Below, piece by piece: positions 1 through 8,134 of a stretch of 64,000 nt of DNA. Below the pieces are notes generated by a model, which worked only from the letters and a program-made list of their open reading frames with translations, did not search any database and was not told where the DNA came from. Source of the stretch: Schlegelella_A sp036496385 (GTDB taxonomy: Bacteria; Pseudomonadota; Gammaproteobacteria; Burkholderiales; Burkholderiaceae_C); contig DASXLD010000020.1 of the NCBI GenBank assembly GCA_036496385.1, positions 23,035 to 87,034 on the forward strand, given 5' to 3'. Positions within the stretch are counted from its first letter, which is position 1, and each line of letters begins with the position of its first letter. The translations under genes were made by a program, and so were the position numbers.

Positions 1-1
1 G

Positions 2-556
2 AACTACAAGTCGTTCCCGATCTTGCTGCCCGGCGATCCGCACGTCGTCTTCGGCGCGGTCATCAACAACGTGCAGCTGCTCATCCTCGGCGCCACGGTG
101 GTCACGCTCTCGGGCCTGATGTACCTCGTCAACCGGACCCGCCTCGGCCGGGCGATGCGCGCGACGGCGGAGAACCCGCGTGTCGCCGCGCTGATGGGCG
201 TCAAGCCCGACACGGTGATCTCGGCGACGTTCGTGATCGGCGCCGCCCTCGCCGCTCTCGCCGGCGTCATGTACGCGGCCAACTACGGCTCGGTGCAGCA
301 CACGATGGGCTTCCTGCCGGGTCTGAAGGCGTTCACCGCCGCAGTCTTCGGCGGCATCGGCAATCTCGCCGGCGCGATGGTCGGCGGCGTCCTGCTCGGC
401 CTGATCGAGTCGCTCGGCGCCGGCTACATCGGCGAGCTCACCGGCGGTGTTCTGGGCAGCAACTACCAGGACATCTTCGCCTTCATCGTCCTCATTCTCA
501 TCCTGACGCTCAGGCCGCAGGGCCTGCTCGGCGAGCGCGTCGCAGACCGCGCCTGA
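2..556 (+). CDS. livH: Branched-chain amino acid ABC transporter permease LivH (5' end outside window)
   Basis: This is the C-terminal 184 residues of a LivH-type inner-membrane permease; the reading frame is open from base 2, so the start lies before the window. Four hydrophobic segments are visible, and the protein ends in the RPQGLLGERV-type tail typical of LivH. The motif RAMRATAENP in the cytoplasmic loop fits the family's ABC-coupling region. It would pair with LivM in the membrane and be driven by LivG/LivF, all encoded immediately downstream on the same strand. The periplasmic receptor for this copy is not in the window. The substrate is probably a branched-chain amino acid or another small carboxylate or amide; the sequence alone does not decide. 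Confidence 0.93.
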   Translation, partial: NYKSFPILLPGDPHVVFGAVINNVQLLILGATVVTLSGLMYLVNRTRLGRAMRATAENPRVAALMGVKPDTVISATFVIGAALAALAGVMYAANYGSVQHTMGFLPGLKAFTAAVFGGIGNLAGAMVGGVLLGLIESLGAGYIGELTGGVLGSNYQDIFAFIVLILILTLRPQGLLGERVADRA

Positions 557-572
557 CACTGCCAGGTTGGCC

Positions 573-1790
573 ATGAGTCGCCTCGCCGACGCCACGCGCC
601 AGCAGAAGCTGCTCGCCTTCCTGATCGCCGCCGCGGTGCTCTTCGCCGTGCCGTTCGTCGTCCAGATCGCCGGCAACGCCTGGGTGCGGATCATCGACAT
701 CGCGCTCCTCTATGTGCTGCTCGCGCTCGGCCTCAACATCGTCGTCGGCTACGCCGGCCTGCTCGACCTCGGCTACGTCGCGTTCTACGCGGTCGGTGCC
801 TACATGCTGGGCCTGCTCGCATCGCCGCAGCTCACCGACACCTTCGCGGCGATCGCCGCCGCCTTCCCGCGCGGCCTGCACACGCCTTGGTGGATCGTCA
901 TTCCGCTCGGCGCGCTCGTGGCCGGCGGCGCCGGCGTCCTGCTCGGCGCGCCGACGCTGAAGCTGCGCGGCGACTACCTTGCGATCGTCACGCTCGGTTT
1001 CGGCGAGATCGTCCGCGTGTTCTTGAACAACCTCGACGCGCCCGTCAACATCACGAACGGGCCGAAGGGAGTCGCGGGCATCGACGAGATCTCGATCTTC
1101 GGCGACTCGCTCGGCAAGACGCACCACTTCTTCGGTCTCGACTGGCCGAAGGTGACGAACTACTATTTCCTGCTCCTCGTTCTCGTCGTCCTCGCGGTGC
1201 TGGTCTGCTATCGCCTCGAGCGCAGCCGCATCGGCCGCGCCTGGATGGCGATCCGCGAAGACGAGGTCGCCGCCAAGGCGATGGGCATCAATACCCGCAA
1301 TCTCAAGCTTCTCGCCTTCGGCATGGGAGCGACCTTCGGTGGCGTCTCGGGCGTGATGTTCGCGAGCTTCCAGGGCTTCATCTCGCCGGAGTCATTCAGC
1401 CTGCAGGAGTCGATCATGATCGTGGCGATGGTCGTTCTCGGCGGCATCGGCCACCTCCCGGGCGTGATCGTCGGTGCCCTTCTGCTCGCGGCGTTGCCCG
1501 AAGTGCTGCGCTACGTCGCCGGGCCGCTGCAGCAGATGACCGATGGCCGCCTCGACGCCTCGATCCTGCGCCAGCTGCTGGTCGCACTGGCGATGATCGG
1601 CATCATGCTGTCGCGGCCGCGCGGCCTGTGGCCCTCGCCCGAGCACGGCAGGGCGCCGCAGAAGCTGCCGGCGACTCCGGCGCCGCCGGGAGTCGCCGGA
1701 GGCGAGCTGCCCGCAGAGGTCGACTACACGCACATCGTCCCGGGGCAGCAGATCCCGCCGCCGGCGACGCACATCGTGCCGACCGAGTAG
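573..1790 (+). CDS. livM: Branched-chain amino acid ABC transporter permease LivM
   Basis: This is a LivM-type inner-membrane permease of 405 residues with about eight to ten hydrophobic segments. Family motifs include GYAGLLDLGYVAFYAVGAY near the N-terminus and RAWMAIREDEVAAKAMGIN in the ABC-contact loop. It lies 16 nt after livH and just before livG, so it belongs to one operon. I chose ATG 573 (MSRLADATRQ); a TTG two codons upstream is possible. The last 50 or so residues form an alanine- and proline-rich tail in which THIVP occurs twice. That tail is not part of the conserved permease and its role is unknown. Confidence 0.94.
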   Translation: MSRLADATRQQKLLAFLIAAAVLFAVPFVVQIAGNAWVRIIDIALLYVLLALGLNIVVGYAGLLDLGYVAFYAVGAYMLGLLASPQLTDTFAAIAAAFPRGLHTPWWIVIPLGALVAGGAGVLLGAPTLKLRGDYLAIVTLGFGEIVRVFLNNLDAPVNITNGPKGVAGIDEISIFGDSLGKTHHFFGLDWPKVTNYYFLLLVLVVLAVLVCYRLERSRIGRAWMAIREDEVAAKAMGINTRNLKLLAFGMGATFGGVSGVMFASFQGFISPESFSLQESIMIVAMVVLGGIGHLPGVIVGALLLAALPEVLRYVAGPLQQMTDGRLDASILRQLLVALAMIGIMLSRPRGLWPSPEHGRAPQKLPATPAPPGVAGGELPAEVDYTHIVPGQQIPPPATHIVPTE

Positions 1791-1801
1791 AGCCCCGAGC
1801 G

Positions 1802-2578
1802 ATGAGCGAGTCGATCCTCAAGGTCACGGCGGTCTCGAAGCGCTTCGGCGGCCTGCAGGCGCTGTCCGATGTCGGCATCACGATCGAGCCCGGCCAGGTC
1901 TATGGGCTGATCGGCCCGAACGGAGCCGGCAAGACGACGTTCTTCAACGTCATCACGGGCCTGTACACCCCGGACTCGGGGACCTTCGAGCTCGGCGGCA
2001 AGCCGTACCGGCCGTCGGCGGTGCACGAGGTCGCCAAGGCCGGCATCGCGCGCACCTTCCAGAACATCCGCCTGTTCGCCGACATGACGGCGCTCGAGAA
2101 CGTGATGGTCGGCAGGCACGTGCGGACGCATTCCGGGCTCGTCGGCGCGGTCTTTCGCACCCCGGGCTTTCGCGCCGAGGAGGCCGCGATCGCGCGGCGC
2201 GCGCACGAGCTGCTCGACTACGTCGGCATCGGCAGCTTTGCCGCCTTCAAGGCGCGCACGCTCAGCTACGGCGACCAGCGCCGACTCGAGGTCGCGCGCG
2301 CGCTGGCCACCGATCCCAAACTGATCGCGCTCGACGAGCCCGCAGCCGGCATGAACACGACCGAGAAGGTGACGCTGCGCCAGCTGATCGATCGCATCCG
2401 CAAGGACGGTCGCACGATCCTGCTCATCGAGCACGACGTCAAGCTCGTCATGGGCCTGTGCGACCGCGTCACCGTGCTCGACTACGGCCGGCAGATCGCC
2501 GAAGGGACGCCGGCCGAGGTGCAGAGAAACGAGAAGGTGATCGAGGCCTACCTCGGCGCCGGCCACACGGCGCATTGA
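1802..2578 (+). CDS. livG: Branched-chain amino acid ABC transporter ATP-binding protein LivG
   Basis: This is an ABC ATPase of 258 residues that energises the LivH/LivM permease from the cytoplasm. Walker A is GPNGAGKT at about residues 38-45, the signature is LSYGDQRRLEVARAL, Walker B is LIALDEPAAGM, and the switch histidine lies in LLIEHD. The loop IARTFQNIRLFADMTALENV is characteristic of the LivG rather than LivF subunit. It starts at ATG 1802, 11 nt after livM ends, and livF begins 2 nt after it. A full-length, ordinary family member. Confidence 0.95.
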   Translation: MSESILKVTAVSKRFGGLQALSDVGITIEPGQVYGLIGPNGAGKTTFFNVITGLYTPDSGTFELGGKPYRPSAVHEVAKAGIARTFQNIRLFADMTALENVMVGRHVRTHSGLVGAVFRTPGFRAEEAAIARRAHELLDYVGIGSFAAFKARTLSYGDQRRLEVARALATDPKLIALDEPAAGMNTTEKVTLRQLIDRIRKDGRTILLIEHDVKLVMGLCDRVTVLDYGRQIAEGTPAEVQRNEKVIEAYLGAGHTAH

Positions 2579-2580
2579 CG

Positions 2581-3345
2581 ATGGACACGGCGACCACGAC
2601 CACAAGCTCGACCGCCACTCTCGGCGCGGCGGCGAGGACGCTGCTGCGCGTCAGCGACCTGAAGGTCGCGTACGGTGGCATCCAGGCGGTCAAGGGCGTC
2701 TCGTTCGAGGTCCGAAATGGCGAGCTCGTCAGCCTGATCGGCGCCAATGGCGCCGGCAAGACGACGACTCTGAAGGCGGTCACCGGCACGCAGGCGGCAG
2801 CCGGAGGCGAGATCGAGTTCATGGGCCGGAGCATCCGCGGCCAGGGGCCGTGGGACCTCGTCAAGCAGGGTCTGGTGATGGTCCCGGAAGGGCGCGGCGT
2901 GTTCGCGCGCATGACGATCATCGAGAACCTGCAGATGGGCGCCTTCGTCCGCGACGACGACAAGGAGATCGCCGCCGACGTCGAACGCGTCTTCACGATC
3001 TTCCCGCGCCTGAAAGAGCGCCGCCACCAGCTCGCCGGCACGATGAGCGGCGGCGAGCAGCAGATGCTCGCGATGGGGCGCGCGCTGATGGCGCGGCCGA
3101 AGGTGCTGCTGATGGACGAGCCATCGATGGGACTCTCGCCGATCATGGTCGACAAGATCTTCGAGGTCGTCGAGGACATCCATCGTCAGGGAACGACGAT
3201 CCTCCTGGTCGAGCAGAACGCGAGCCGCGCGCTGCAGCTCGCGTCGCGCGGCTACGTCCTGGACAGCGGCGAGGTGACGATGAGCGGCGACGCCAAGGCG
3301 CTGCTCGCCGATCCGAAGGTGCGCGCCGCCTATCTCGGCGAGTAG
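2581..3345 (+). CDS. livF: Branched-chain amino acid ABC transporter ATP-binding protein LivF
   Basis: This is the second ATPase of the transporter, 254 residues. Walker A is GANGAGKT at about residues 54-61. VPEGRGVFARMTIIENLQMGA is the LivF-type Q-loop region, and the signature is MSGGEQQMLAMGRALM. Walker B is VLLMDEPSMGLSPI and the switch histidine is replaced by the LVEQN form normal for LivF. The N-terminus carries about 20 extra Thr/Ala-rich residues before the ABC fold. It is the last gene of the livHMGF run; cutA follows after 28 nt and may be co-transcribed. Confidence 0.95.
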   Translation: MDTATTTTSSTATLGAAARTLLRVSDLKVAYGGIQAVKGVSFEVRNGELVSLIGANGAGKTTTLKAVTGTQAAAGGEIEFMGRSIRGQGPWDLVKQGLVMVPEGRGVFARMTIIENLQMGAFVRDDDKEIAADVERVFTIFPRLKERRHQLAGTMSGGEQQMLAMGRALMARPKVLLMDEPSMGLSPIMVDKIFEVVEDIHRQGTTILLVEQNASRALQLASRGYVLDSGEVTMSGDAKALLADPKVRAAYLGE

Positions 3346-3373
3346 ATCCGCGCGCCGGTCGCGCTCGCTCTCG

Positions 3374-3742
3374 ATGGCGCCGTTCCTGCTCGTCGTCACC
3401 ACGGTCGGCGACCGCGAAGAGGCGAGCCGGCTCGCCCGCACCCTGGTCGAACGCGGCTTGGCGGCGTGTGCCCAGATCTCGGCGATCGAGAGCTACTACG
3501 CGTGGCAGGGCGCGATCGAGCACGACGACGAGTGCCGCGTCCTCTTCAAGGTCGCGACGGCCGCGTACGACGCCGCCGAGCGGGCGATCCGCGAGCTCCA
3601 TCCGTACGAGCTGCCGGCAATCCACGCGATCCCGGTCGAGCGCGCCTGGGAGCCGTATCGCGCCTGGGTCGACGCGAATTCGCGCGCCGATGGAAGCACT
3701 GCCTCGCCGTCCGCGCCCGCTGCTGGCGGAGGCGACGGTTGA
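3374..3742 (+). CDS. cutA: Divalent-cation tolerance protein CutA
   Basis: A 122-residue CutA1-family protein. The family forms very stable trimers with a ferredoxin-like fold and has been linked to copper tolerance, though its biochemical role is unsettled. Visible family features are the N-terminal strand LLVVTTVGDREEASRLA, the block GLAACAQI with its conserved cysteine, and HPYELPAI near the C-terminus. The last 15 or so residues are a low-complexity tail beyond the usual length of about 105-110. It begins at ATG 3374, 28 nt after livF, with no obvious promoter of its own. Confidence 0.93.
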   Translation: MAPFLLVVTTVGDREEASRLARTLVERGLAACAQISAIESYYAWQGAIEHDDECRVLFKVATAAYDAAERAIRELHPYELPAIHAIPVERAWEPYRAWVDANSRADGSTASPSAPAAGGGDG

Positions 3743-3748
3743 TTAAAA
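3743..3748 (+). promoter_or_regulatory. Candidate -10 element upstream of the halogenase-like gene
   Basis: TAAAAT sits in an AT-rich island (gattaaaatcc) directly after cutA, within the 84-nt gap before the GTG start at 3827. In this GC-rich genome such hexamers are rare enough to stand out. A TGGAGA ribosome-binding site lies about 10 nt before the GTG. I see no convincing -35 hexamer, so this is a candidate only. Confidence 0.4.
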
Positions 3749-3826
3749 TCCCGCCCTCATCGGCGCGAACGCCGCCTCGCAGGGACCGGGGCGCGGCCCG
3801 AAAAAGCTGACTGGAGACCCGGCCCC

Positions 3827-5167
3827 GTGCAGCCTCTGTCCTCCCGTACCGAGCCGGACGTAGCCGGCGCGGAGCTCCGATGCGACGTTCTCGTCGTCGG
3901 CGGCGGCCCGGCGGGCTCGACCATCGCTGCGCTGCTCGCCGAAGCCGGCCGCGACGTCGTCGTGATCGAGAAGGCGCATCACCCGCGCTTCCACATCGGC
4001 GAGTCGCTGCTGCCCGCCAACGCGGCACTGTTCGACAAGCTCGGCCTCCGCGCGCAGGTCGAGGCGATCGGCATGCAGAAGTACGGCGTCGAGTTCGTCT
4101 CGCCCGATCACGACCATCGCCAGTTCATCGAGTTCACCGAGGCGTGGGACAAGTCGATGCCGTATGCGTGGCAAGTGCGCCGCTCCGAGCTCGACGAGCT
4201 GCTCTTTCGCGATGCCGCCGGCAAAGGCGCGCGTACCTTCGAGGGTCAACGCGTGCGCGAGGTCGCGTTCGAGGACGGCGGTGCGATCGCGACGGTCGAA
4301 GACGAGAACGGCATTCGCAGTCGCTGGCGCGCGAAGTTCGTCGTCGACGCGTCGGGTCGCGACACGCTGCTCGCCAACCAGCTGCGCTGCAAGGAGAAGA
4401 ACAGGCGCCACAACAGCTCCGCGCTCTACGGCCACTACACCGGCGCCGAGCGTCTGCCCGGCAAGCTCGAGGGCAACATCACGATCTTCTGGTTCGAGCA
4501 CGGCTGGTTCTGGTTCATCCCGCTCGTCGACGGCACGACGAGCATCGGTGCCGTCTGCTGGCCGTACTACCTGAAGTCGCGGCAGAAGCCCTTGCCCGAG
4601 TTCTTCGCCGACACGATCGCCCTATGTCCGGCGCTCGCGGCGCGCCTTGCCGGCGCCGAGCTCATCGATGGTCGCGTCTATGCGACGGGCAACTACTCGT
4701 ATGCGAGCGGCCGCAGCAGCGGCGATCGCTTCCTGATGATCGGCGATGCGTACGCGTTCGTCGACCCGGTCTTCTCGTCGGGCGTCTACCTGGCGATGCA
4801 GAGCGCGTTCGACGGCGCCCGCGTCGTCGAGGCCGTGCTCGACGGCCGACGCGACGCCGCGGCGCTGCGGCGCGCCTTCGACCACCGGGTGCAGCGCGGG
4901 CCGCGCGAGTTCTCGTGGTTCATCTTCCGGGTGACGAATCCGACCATGCGCGAGTTCTTCATGTCGCCGCAGAACCCGTTCCGCGTCAAGGAAGCACTGG
5001 TCTCCCTGCTTGCCGGCGACATCTATGGCCGCACGCCGATCTGGACGTCGATCGCGATCCTGAAGGCGTTGTACTACCTCGTCTCGTTCGGCAACCTTGC
5101 CCGCACGGTGCGGGCGTGGCGGCGCCGCCGCATCAACATCCGCGACGTCGAGGTCCAGGCACCGTGA
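3827..5167 (+). CDS. FAD-dependent oxidoreductase, halogenase-like
   Basis: A 446-residue flavoprotein of the FADH2-dependent halogenase/PHBH-like superfamily. The FAD-binding GGGPAG lies at about residues 25-30 and FHIGESLLPAN, typical of non-tryptophan halogenases, at about 55-65. The halogenase signature WxWxIP is present as GWFWFIP at about 226-232. GDAYAFVDPVFSSG forms the second flavin motif near residue 305. Homologues of this type recur in aryl-polyene and xanthomonadin-type pigment clusters, where some are thought to act as oxidoreductases rather than halogenases. It is the first gene of the plus-strand arm and starts at GTG 3827. Its stop overlaps the next gene (GTGA). Actual halogenation is not proven by these motifs. 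Confidence 0.85.
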   Translation: MQPLSSRTEPDVAGAELRCDVLVVGGGPAGSTIAALLAEAGRDVVVIEKAHHPRFHIGESLLPANAALFDKLGLRAQVEAIGMQKYGVEFVSPDHDHRQFIEFTEAWDKSMPYAWQVRRSELDELLFRDAAGKGARTFEGQRVREVAFEDGGAIATVEDENGIRSRWRAKFVVDASGRDTLLANQLRCKEKNRRHNSSALYGHYTGAERLPGKLEGNITIFWFEHGWFWFIPLVDGTTSIGAVCWPYYLKSRQKPLPEFFADTIALCPALAARLAGAELIDGRVYATGNYSYASGRSSGDRFLMIGDAYAFVDPVFSSGVYLAMQSAFDGARVVEAVLDGRRDAAALRRAFDHRVQRGPREFSWFIFRVTNPTMREFFMSPQNPFRVKEALVSLLAGDIYGRTPIWTSIAILKALYYLVSFGNLARTVRAWRRRRINIRDVEVQAP

Positions 5168-6078
5168 GGCGCCTGGCCGATTCCCGAGGACGTCTGCGTG
5201 TGTCGCTCGTCGTCCTCAGTGCGCTCGTGATCGCGGCGCGGGCGGATGCCGACGAGGTTCCGCTGCCTGGGCCCGTGCTCGAGGACCAAGTCCCGCGCAC
5301 GCCGACGAAGGACATCGGCACCGAGCCGCTCTGGGAGGTCGGCCTCGGCGTCGCGACGGTGCGCTTCGACGACTACCGCGGCTCGGACCAGAGCAACGTC
5401 TACCTGCTGCCGCTGCCCTTCGTCGCCTACCGCGGCCGGTTTCTTCGCGCCGACCGCGACGGCGCCCGGGCGATTCTCTTCGCCGGCTACCGCATGGTCG
5501 TCGACGTCAGTCTCGCGGCATCGGTTCCGAACCGGAGCAGCGGCAACGAAGCTCGCACCGGCATGCCGGACCTGGCGGCGACGCTGGAGATCGGTCCCAG
5601 CCTGAACGTCGAGCTCTGGCAGTCGAGCAACCGCGGCCTCAAGCTCGACCTGCGCCTGCCGGTGCGCGAGGCGATCACGTTCGAGCGCTCGCCGCGCACC
5701 GTCGGCGCGACCTTCTCGCCCAATCTCAACCTCGACGTGCGCGGCTTTGCCGGCCACTGGAACCTGGGCTTCCTCGCCGGTCCGCTGTTCGCAGCCCGGC
5801 GCTACCACGAATATTTCTACAGCGTGCCGCCGCAATTCGCGACCGATTCGCGGCCAGCGTACGCGGCGCCCGGCGGCTATGCCGGCTGGCGCGCGACGAC
5901 GGCGTTCTCGCGCCGGCTGGGCAACGCCTGGCTCGGCGGGTTCCTGCGCTACGACGACCTGCATGGCGCGGCGTTTGCCCCGAGTCCGCTCGTCCGGCGC
6001 GAACAGACAGTCACCGCGGGCTTCGGCATCTCATGGATCTTCGCGACTTCGAGCCAGCGCGTACCGGCCGACGACTGA
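5164..6078 (+). CDS. MipA/OmpV-family outer-membrane protein
   Basis: A 304-residue protein with an N-terminal signal peptide (hydrophobic VSLVVLSALVIAARADA). It has the MipA/OmpV pattern: WEVGLGVATVRFDDYRGSD, then LLPLPFVAYRGRF, followed by alternating beta-strand segments to the C-terminus, which ends in a strand (GFGISWIF) close to the end. The family forms outer-membrane barrels, some binding the lytic transglycosylase MltA. It starts at GTG 5164 in a GTGA overlap with the flavoprotein gene, so the two are translationally coupled. In this context it may serve the outer-membrane end of whatever the cluster exports; that is inference. Confidence 0.82.
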   Translation: MRRLADSRGRLRVSLVVLSALVIAARADADEVPLPGPVLEDQVPRTPTKDIGTEPLWEVGLGVATVRFDDYRGSDQSNVYLLPLPFVAYRGRFLRADRDGARAILFAGYRMVVDVSLAASVPNRSSGNEARTGMPDLAATLEIGPSLNVELWQSSNRGLKLDLRLPVREAITFERSPRTVGATFSPNLNLDVRGFAGHWNLGFLAGPLFAARRYHEYFYSVPPQFATDSRPAYAAPGGYAGWRATTAFSRRLGNAWLGGFLRYDDLHGAAFAPSPLVRREQTVTAGFGISWIFATSSQRVPADD

Positions 6079-6821
6079 CCGGCGAGGCGGCGCAGTCGCC
6101 TGCGCTCGGCCAGCGGGTCAGGTTCGCCGCCGTCCTCGTCCACTTGGGCGCGATGTCGCTCGCCTGGGCCCTGGTCGCGCCGCTGGCCGGGCAGCTGCTG
6201 CCGCGCGCTGCGGCGGGCCGCCTCGGTCGCGCCGCGATCTCGTTCATCTACCGTTCCTGCTGGGCCCGCGCCGAACGATTCGGCCTCCTGGAGCTCGACT
6301 CGAGTGCCCTCGACGTCCTGCGCGACGAGCCCGGAGGGCTGATCGTCGCCGCCAACCACCCGAGCATGCTCGATGCACTCGTCGTCGTGGCCCGGCTGCC
6401 GCGCGGCGTCTGCATCATGAAGGCGGACCTGCTGCGCAACGTCTTCCTCGCCGGCGGTGCGCGGCTCGCGCAGTACATCCGCAACGATGTCGGCCGCGGC
6501 ATGGTGCGCGACGCCGTCGCCAGCCTGCGCGAAGGCAACCAGCTGGTCCTCTTCCCCGAGGGCACGCGAACCGTCACGGCGCCGATCAACGCGTTCAAGC
6601 CCGGCATCACGCTGATCGCGCACCTCGCCCAGGTGCCGATCCAGACGGTCGTCATCGAGACCTTCTCGCCGTATCTCACCAAGGGATGGCCGCTGCTCAA
6701 GGCGCCACCGGTGCCGGTCCGCGTGCGAGTGCGGCTCGGCAGGCGGTTCGCCGCCGATCCCGACCACCGCGCGCAACTGCAGCGGATCGAGCGCTACTTC
6801 GCCGAGGAACTCGGCACGTGA
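6033..6821 (+). CDS. Lysophospholipid/1-acylglycerol-3-phosphate acyltransferase (PlsC family)
   Basis: A 262-residue membrane-associated acyltransferase. The catalytic H-x4-D motif is NHPSMLD and the second motif is FPEGTR. A hydrophobic N-terminal helix (AAVLVHLGAMSLAWALVAPLAG) anchors it. It would transfer an acyl chain from ACP or CoA to an alcohol acceptor. APE clusters carry a PlsC-like enzyme (ApeD) of this kind. The start is ATG 6033, which overlaps the MipA-like gene by 46 nt. No start further downstream keeps the whole N-terminal helix. The GT2 gene overlaps its stop by GTGA. Confidence 0.88.
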   Translation: MDLRDFEPARTGRRLTGEAAQSPALGQRVRFAAVLVHLGAMSLAWALVAPLAGQLLPRAAAGRLGRAAISFIYRSCWARAERFGLLELDSSALDVLRDEPGGLIVAANHPSMLDALVVVARLPRGVCIMKADLLRNVFLAGGARLAQYIRNDVGRGMVRDAVASLREGNQLVLFPEGTRTVTAPINAFKPGITLIAHLAQVPIQTVVIETFSPYLTKGWPLLKAPPVPVRVRVRLGRRFAADPDHRAQLQRIERYFAEELGT

Positions 6822-7603
6822 CGGCGGCGGCGATGTCGGCGACGCACGTCGTCGTCATCCCGAGCTACGACACCGGGCCGCTCGCCTACGAGACCGTGCG
6901 CGCCGCCCGCGCCGCGTGGGCTCCGGTCTGGGTCGTCGTCGATGGCAGCCGCGACGGCACTGCCGAAGGCCTGCTCGCCATGGCCGCTGCCGACCCGGGC
7001 CTGAGGGTCGACGTCCTCGCCCGCAACAGCGGCAAGGGTGCGGCCGTCCTGCACGCGCTCGAGGCTGCGCGCGGCGCCGGCTTCACGCATGCGCTGACGA
7101 TGGATGCCGACGGCCAGCATCCTGCCGACCGGATCGCGACGTTCATGGCCGCGTCGGCGGCGGCGCCCGACGCGATGGTTCTCGGCCGGCCCGTGTTCGA
7201 CGCCTCGGCGCCGCTGTTGCGCGTCCGTGGCCGGCGCGTCTCGAATGCCTGGACGAAGCTCGAGACGCTCGGCGCCGGCATCGCCGACTCGCTGTACGGC
7301 TTTCGCGTCTATCCGATCGCGCCGCTCGTCGACGTCATGCGCGGGCAGGCCTGGATGCGCCGCTTCGACTTCGACACCGAAGCGGTCGTCCGTCTCGCCT
7401 GGCGCGGCGTCCGGCCGATCAACATCGACGCGCCGGTCAGGTACGTGCGGGCCGAGGACGGCGGCGTCTCGCATTTCCGCTACGGGCGCGACAACGCGTT
7501 GCTCACCTGGATGCATCTGCGCCTCCTGCTCGGCTTCGTGCTGCGCCTGCCGCTGCTCGTCGCGCATCGTCTTGCCGGCCGGCCGCCGTTCACTCGCCGA
7601 TGA
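6818..7603 (+). CDS. Glycosyltransferase family 2
   Basis: A 261-residue GT-A fold glycosyltransferase. The N-terminal nucleotide-binding part is HVVVIPSYDTG with the acidic VVVDGSRDGT. The metal-binding motif is MDADGQHP near residue 95. LYGFRVYP and the acidic FDFDTE block complete the acceptor side. One hydrophobic segment lies near the C-terminus, so it is probably membrane-bound on the cytoplasmic face. GTG 6818 overlaps the upstream stop (GTGA) and has GAGGAA upstream; ATG 6833 is an alternative. APE clusters encode a related glycosyltransferase/acyltransferase (ApeJ). It likely decorates the lipid made by the cluster. Confidence 0.88.
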   Translation: MTAAAMSATHVVVIPSYDTGPLAYETVRAARAAWAPVWVVVDGSRDGTAEGLLAMAAADPGLRVDVLARNSGKGAAVLHALEAARGAGFTHALTMDADGQHPADRIATFMAASAAAPDAMVLGRPVFDASAPLLRVRGRRVSNAWTKLETLGAGIADSLYGFRVYPIAPLVDVMRGQAWMRRFDFDTEAVVRLAWRGVRPINIDAPVRYVRAEDGGVSHFRYGRDNALLTWMHLRLLLGFVLRLPLLVAHRLAGRPPFTRR

Positions 7604-7713
7604 CGCCCCGGCGCGACGCTTTACAGCGCAGAAAGCCCTCTCGCTTGTCGTCCCGAGCCGCCTCGGCGATCATGGAGGATGCGGCCGACCGACCGCGCCC
7701 ACAGGGAGTCTCC

Positions 7714-8103
7714 ATGTCTCGCATTCCGGTTCTCGCGGCAGCACTCGCCGCAACCATGGCGTCATCGCTCGCGCTCGCGCAAGCCAGTTCGCCGTCCCGC
7801 GCGGAGGTCAAGGCCGAGACCCGTGCCGCCAACAAGTCCGGCCAGCTGACGCCGGCAGGCGAAGGGCCGACGACCAAGGCACCCGGCAAAGCCTCGACGA
7901 CGACGCGCGCCGAGCGCAAGGCGGCCACCCTCGAAGCGCGCAAGCAGCACGAGCTCGCGCCGGCCGGATCGACACAGGCGGCCGACGTCGCCGACGCGAA
8001 GAAGAAGAGCACGAAGACGCGCGCCGAGCGCAAGGCCGAGACGGCCGAGGCGCGCAAGAAGGGCGAGCTGGTTCCCGCCGGCGAGGGATCGCCGAAGAAC
8101 TGA
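7714..8103 (+). CDS. Small secreted repeat protein, DUF4148-like
   Basis: A 129-residue protein with a clear signal peptide (residues 1-23, cleavage after ALAQA). It carries three imperfect repeats of about 22 residues of the form RAExKAET-xARKxGELxPAGEG at residues 29-51, 65-85 and 103-125. The rest is Lys/Thr/Ala-rich. The pattern recalls the small DUF4148 periplasmic proteins frequent in Burkholderiales, but I cannot confirm membership. It starts at ATG 7714 with a good AGGGAG site 5 nt upstream and lies 110 nt after the GT2 gene, so it may be transcribed separately. Confidence 0.75.
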   Translation: MSRIPVLAAALAATMASSLALAQASSPSRAEVKAETRAANKSGQLTPAGEGPTTKAPGKASTTTRAERKAATLEARKQHELAPAGSTQAADVADAKKKSTKTRAERKAETAEARKKGELVPAGEGSPKN

Positions 8104-8111
8104 TCGTCGAG

Positions 8112-8129
8112 CGCGGCGGTCCTGCCGCG
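8112..8129. terminator. Candidate bidirectional hairpin between convergent arms
   Basis: A 6-bp GC stem (cgcggc/gccgcg) with a 6-nt loop lies in the 31-nt gap between the convergent stops at 8103 and 8135. There is no T-run on either side, so intrinsic termination is uncertain. Confidence 0.3.
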
Positions 8130-8134
8130 GCAGC

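Noticed and set aside
3827..5167. Calling the flavoprotein a confirmed halogenase.
   Set aside because: The WxWxIP and GESLLP motifs fit, but relatives in pigment clusters may not halogenate, so the broader call was kept.
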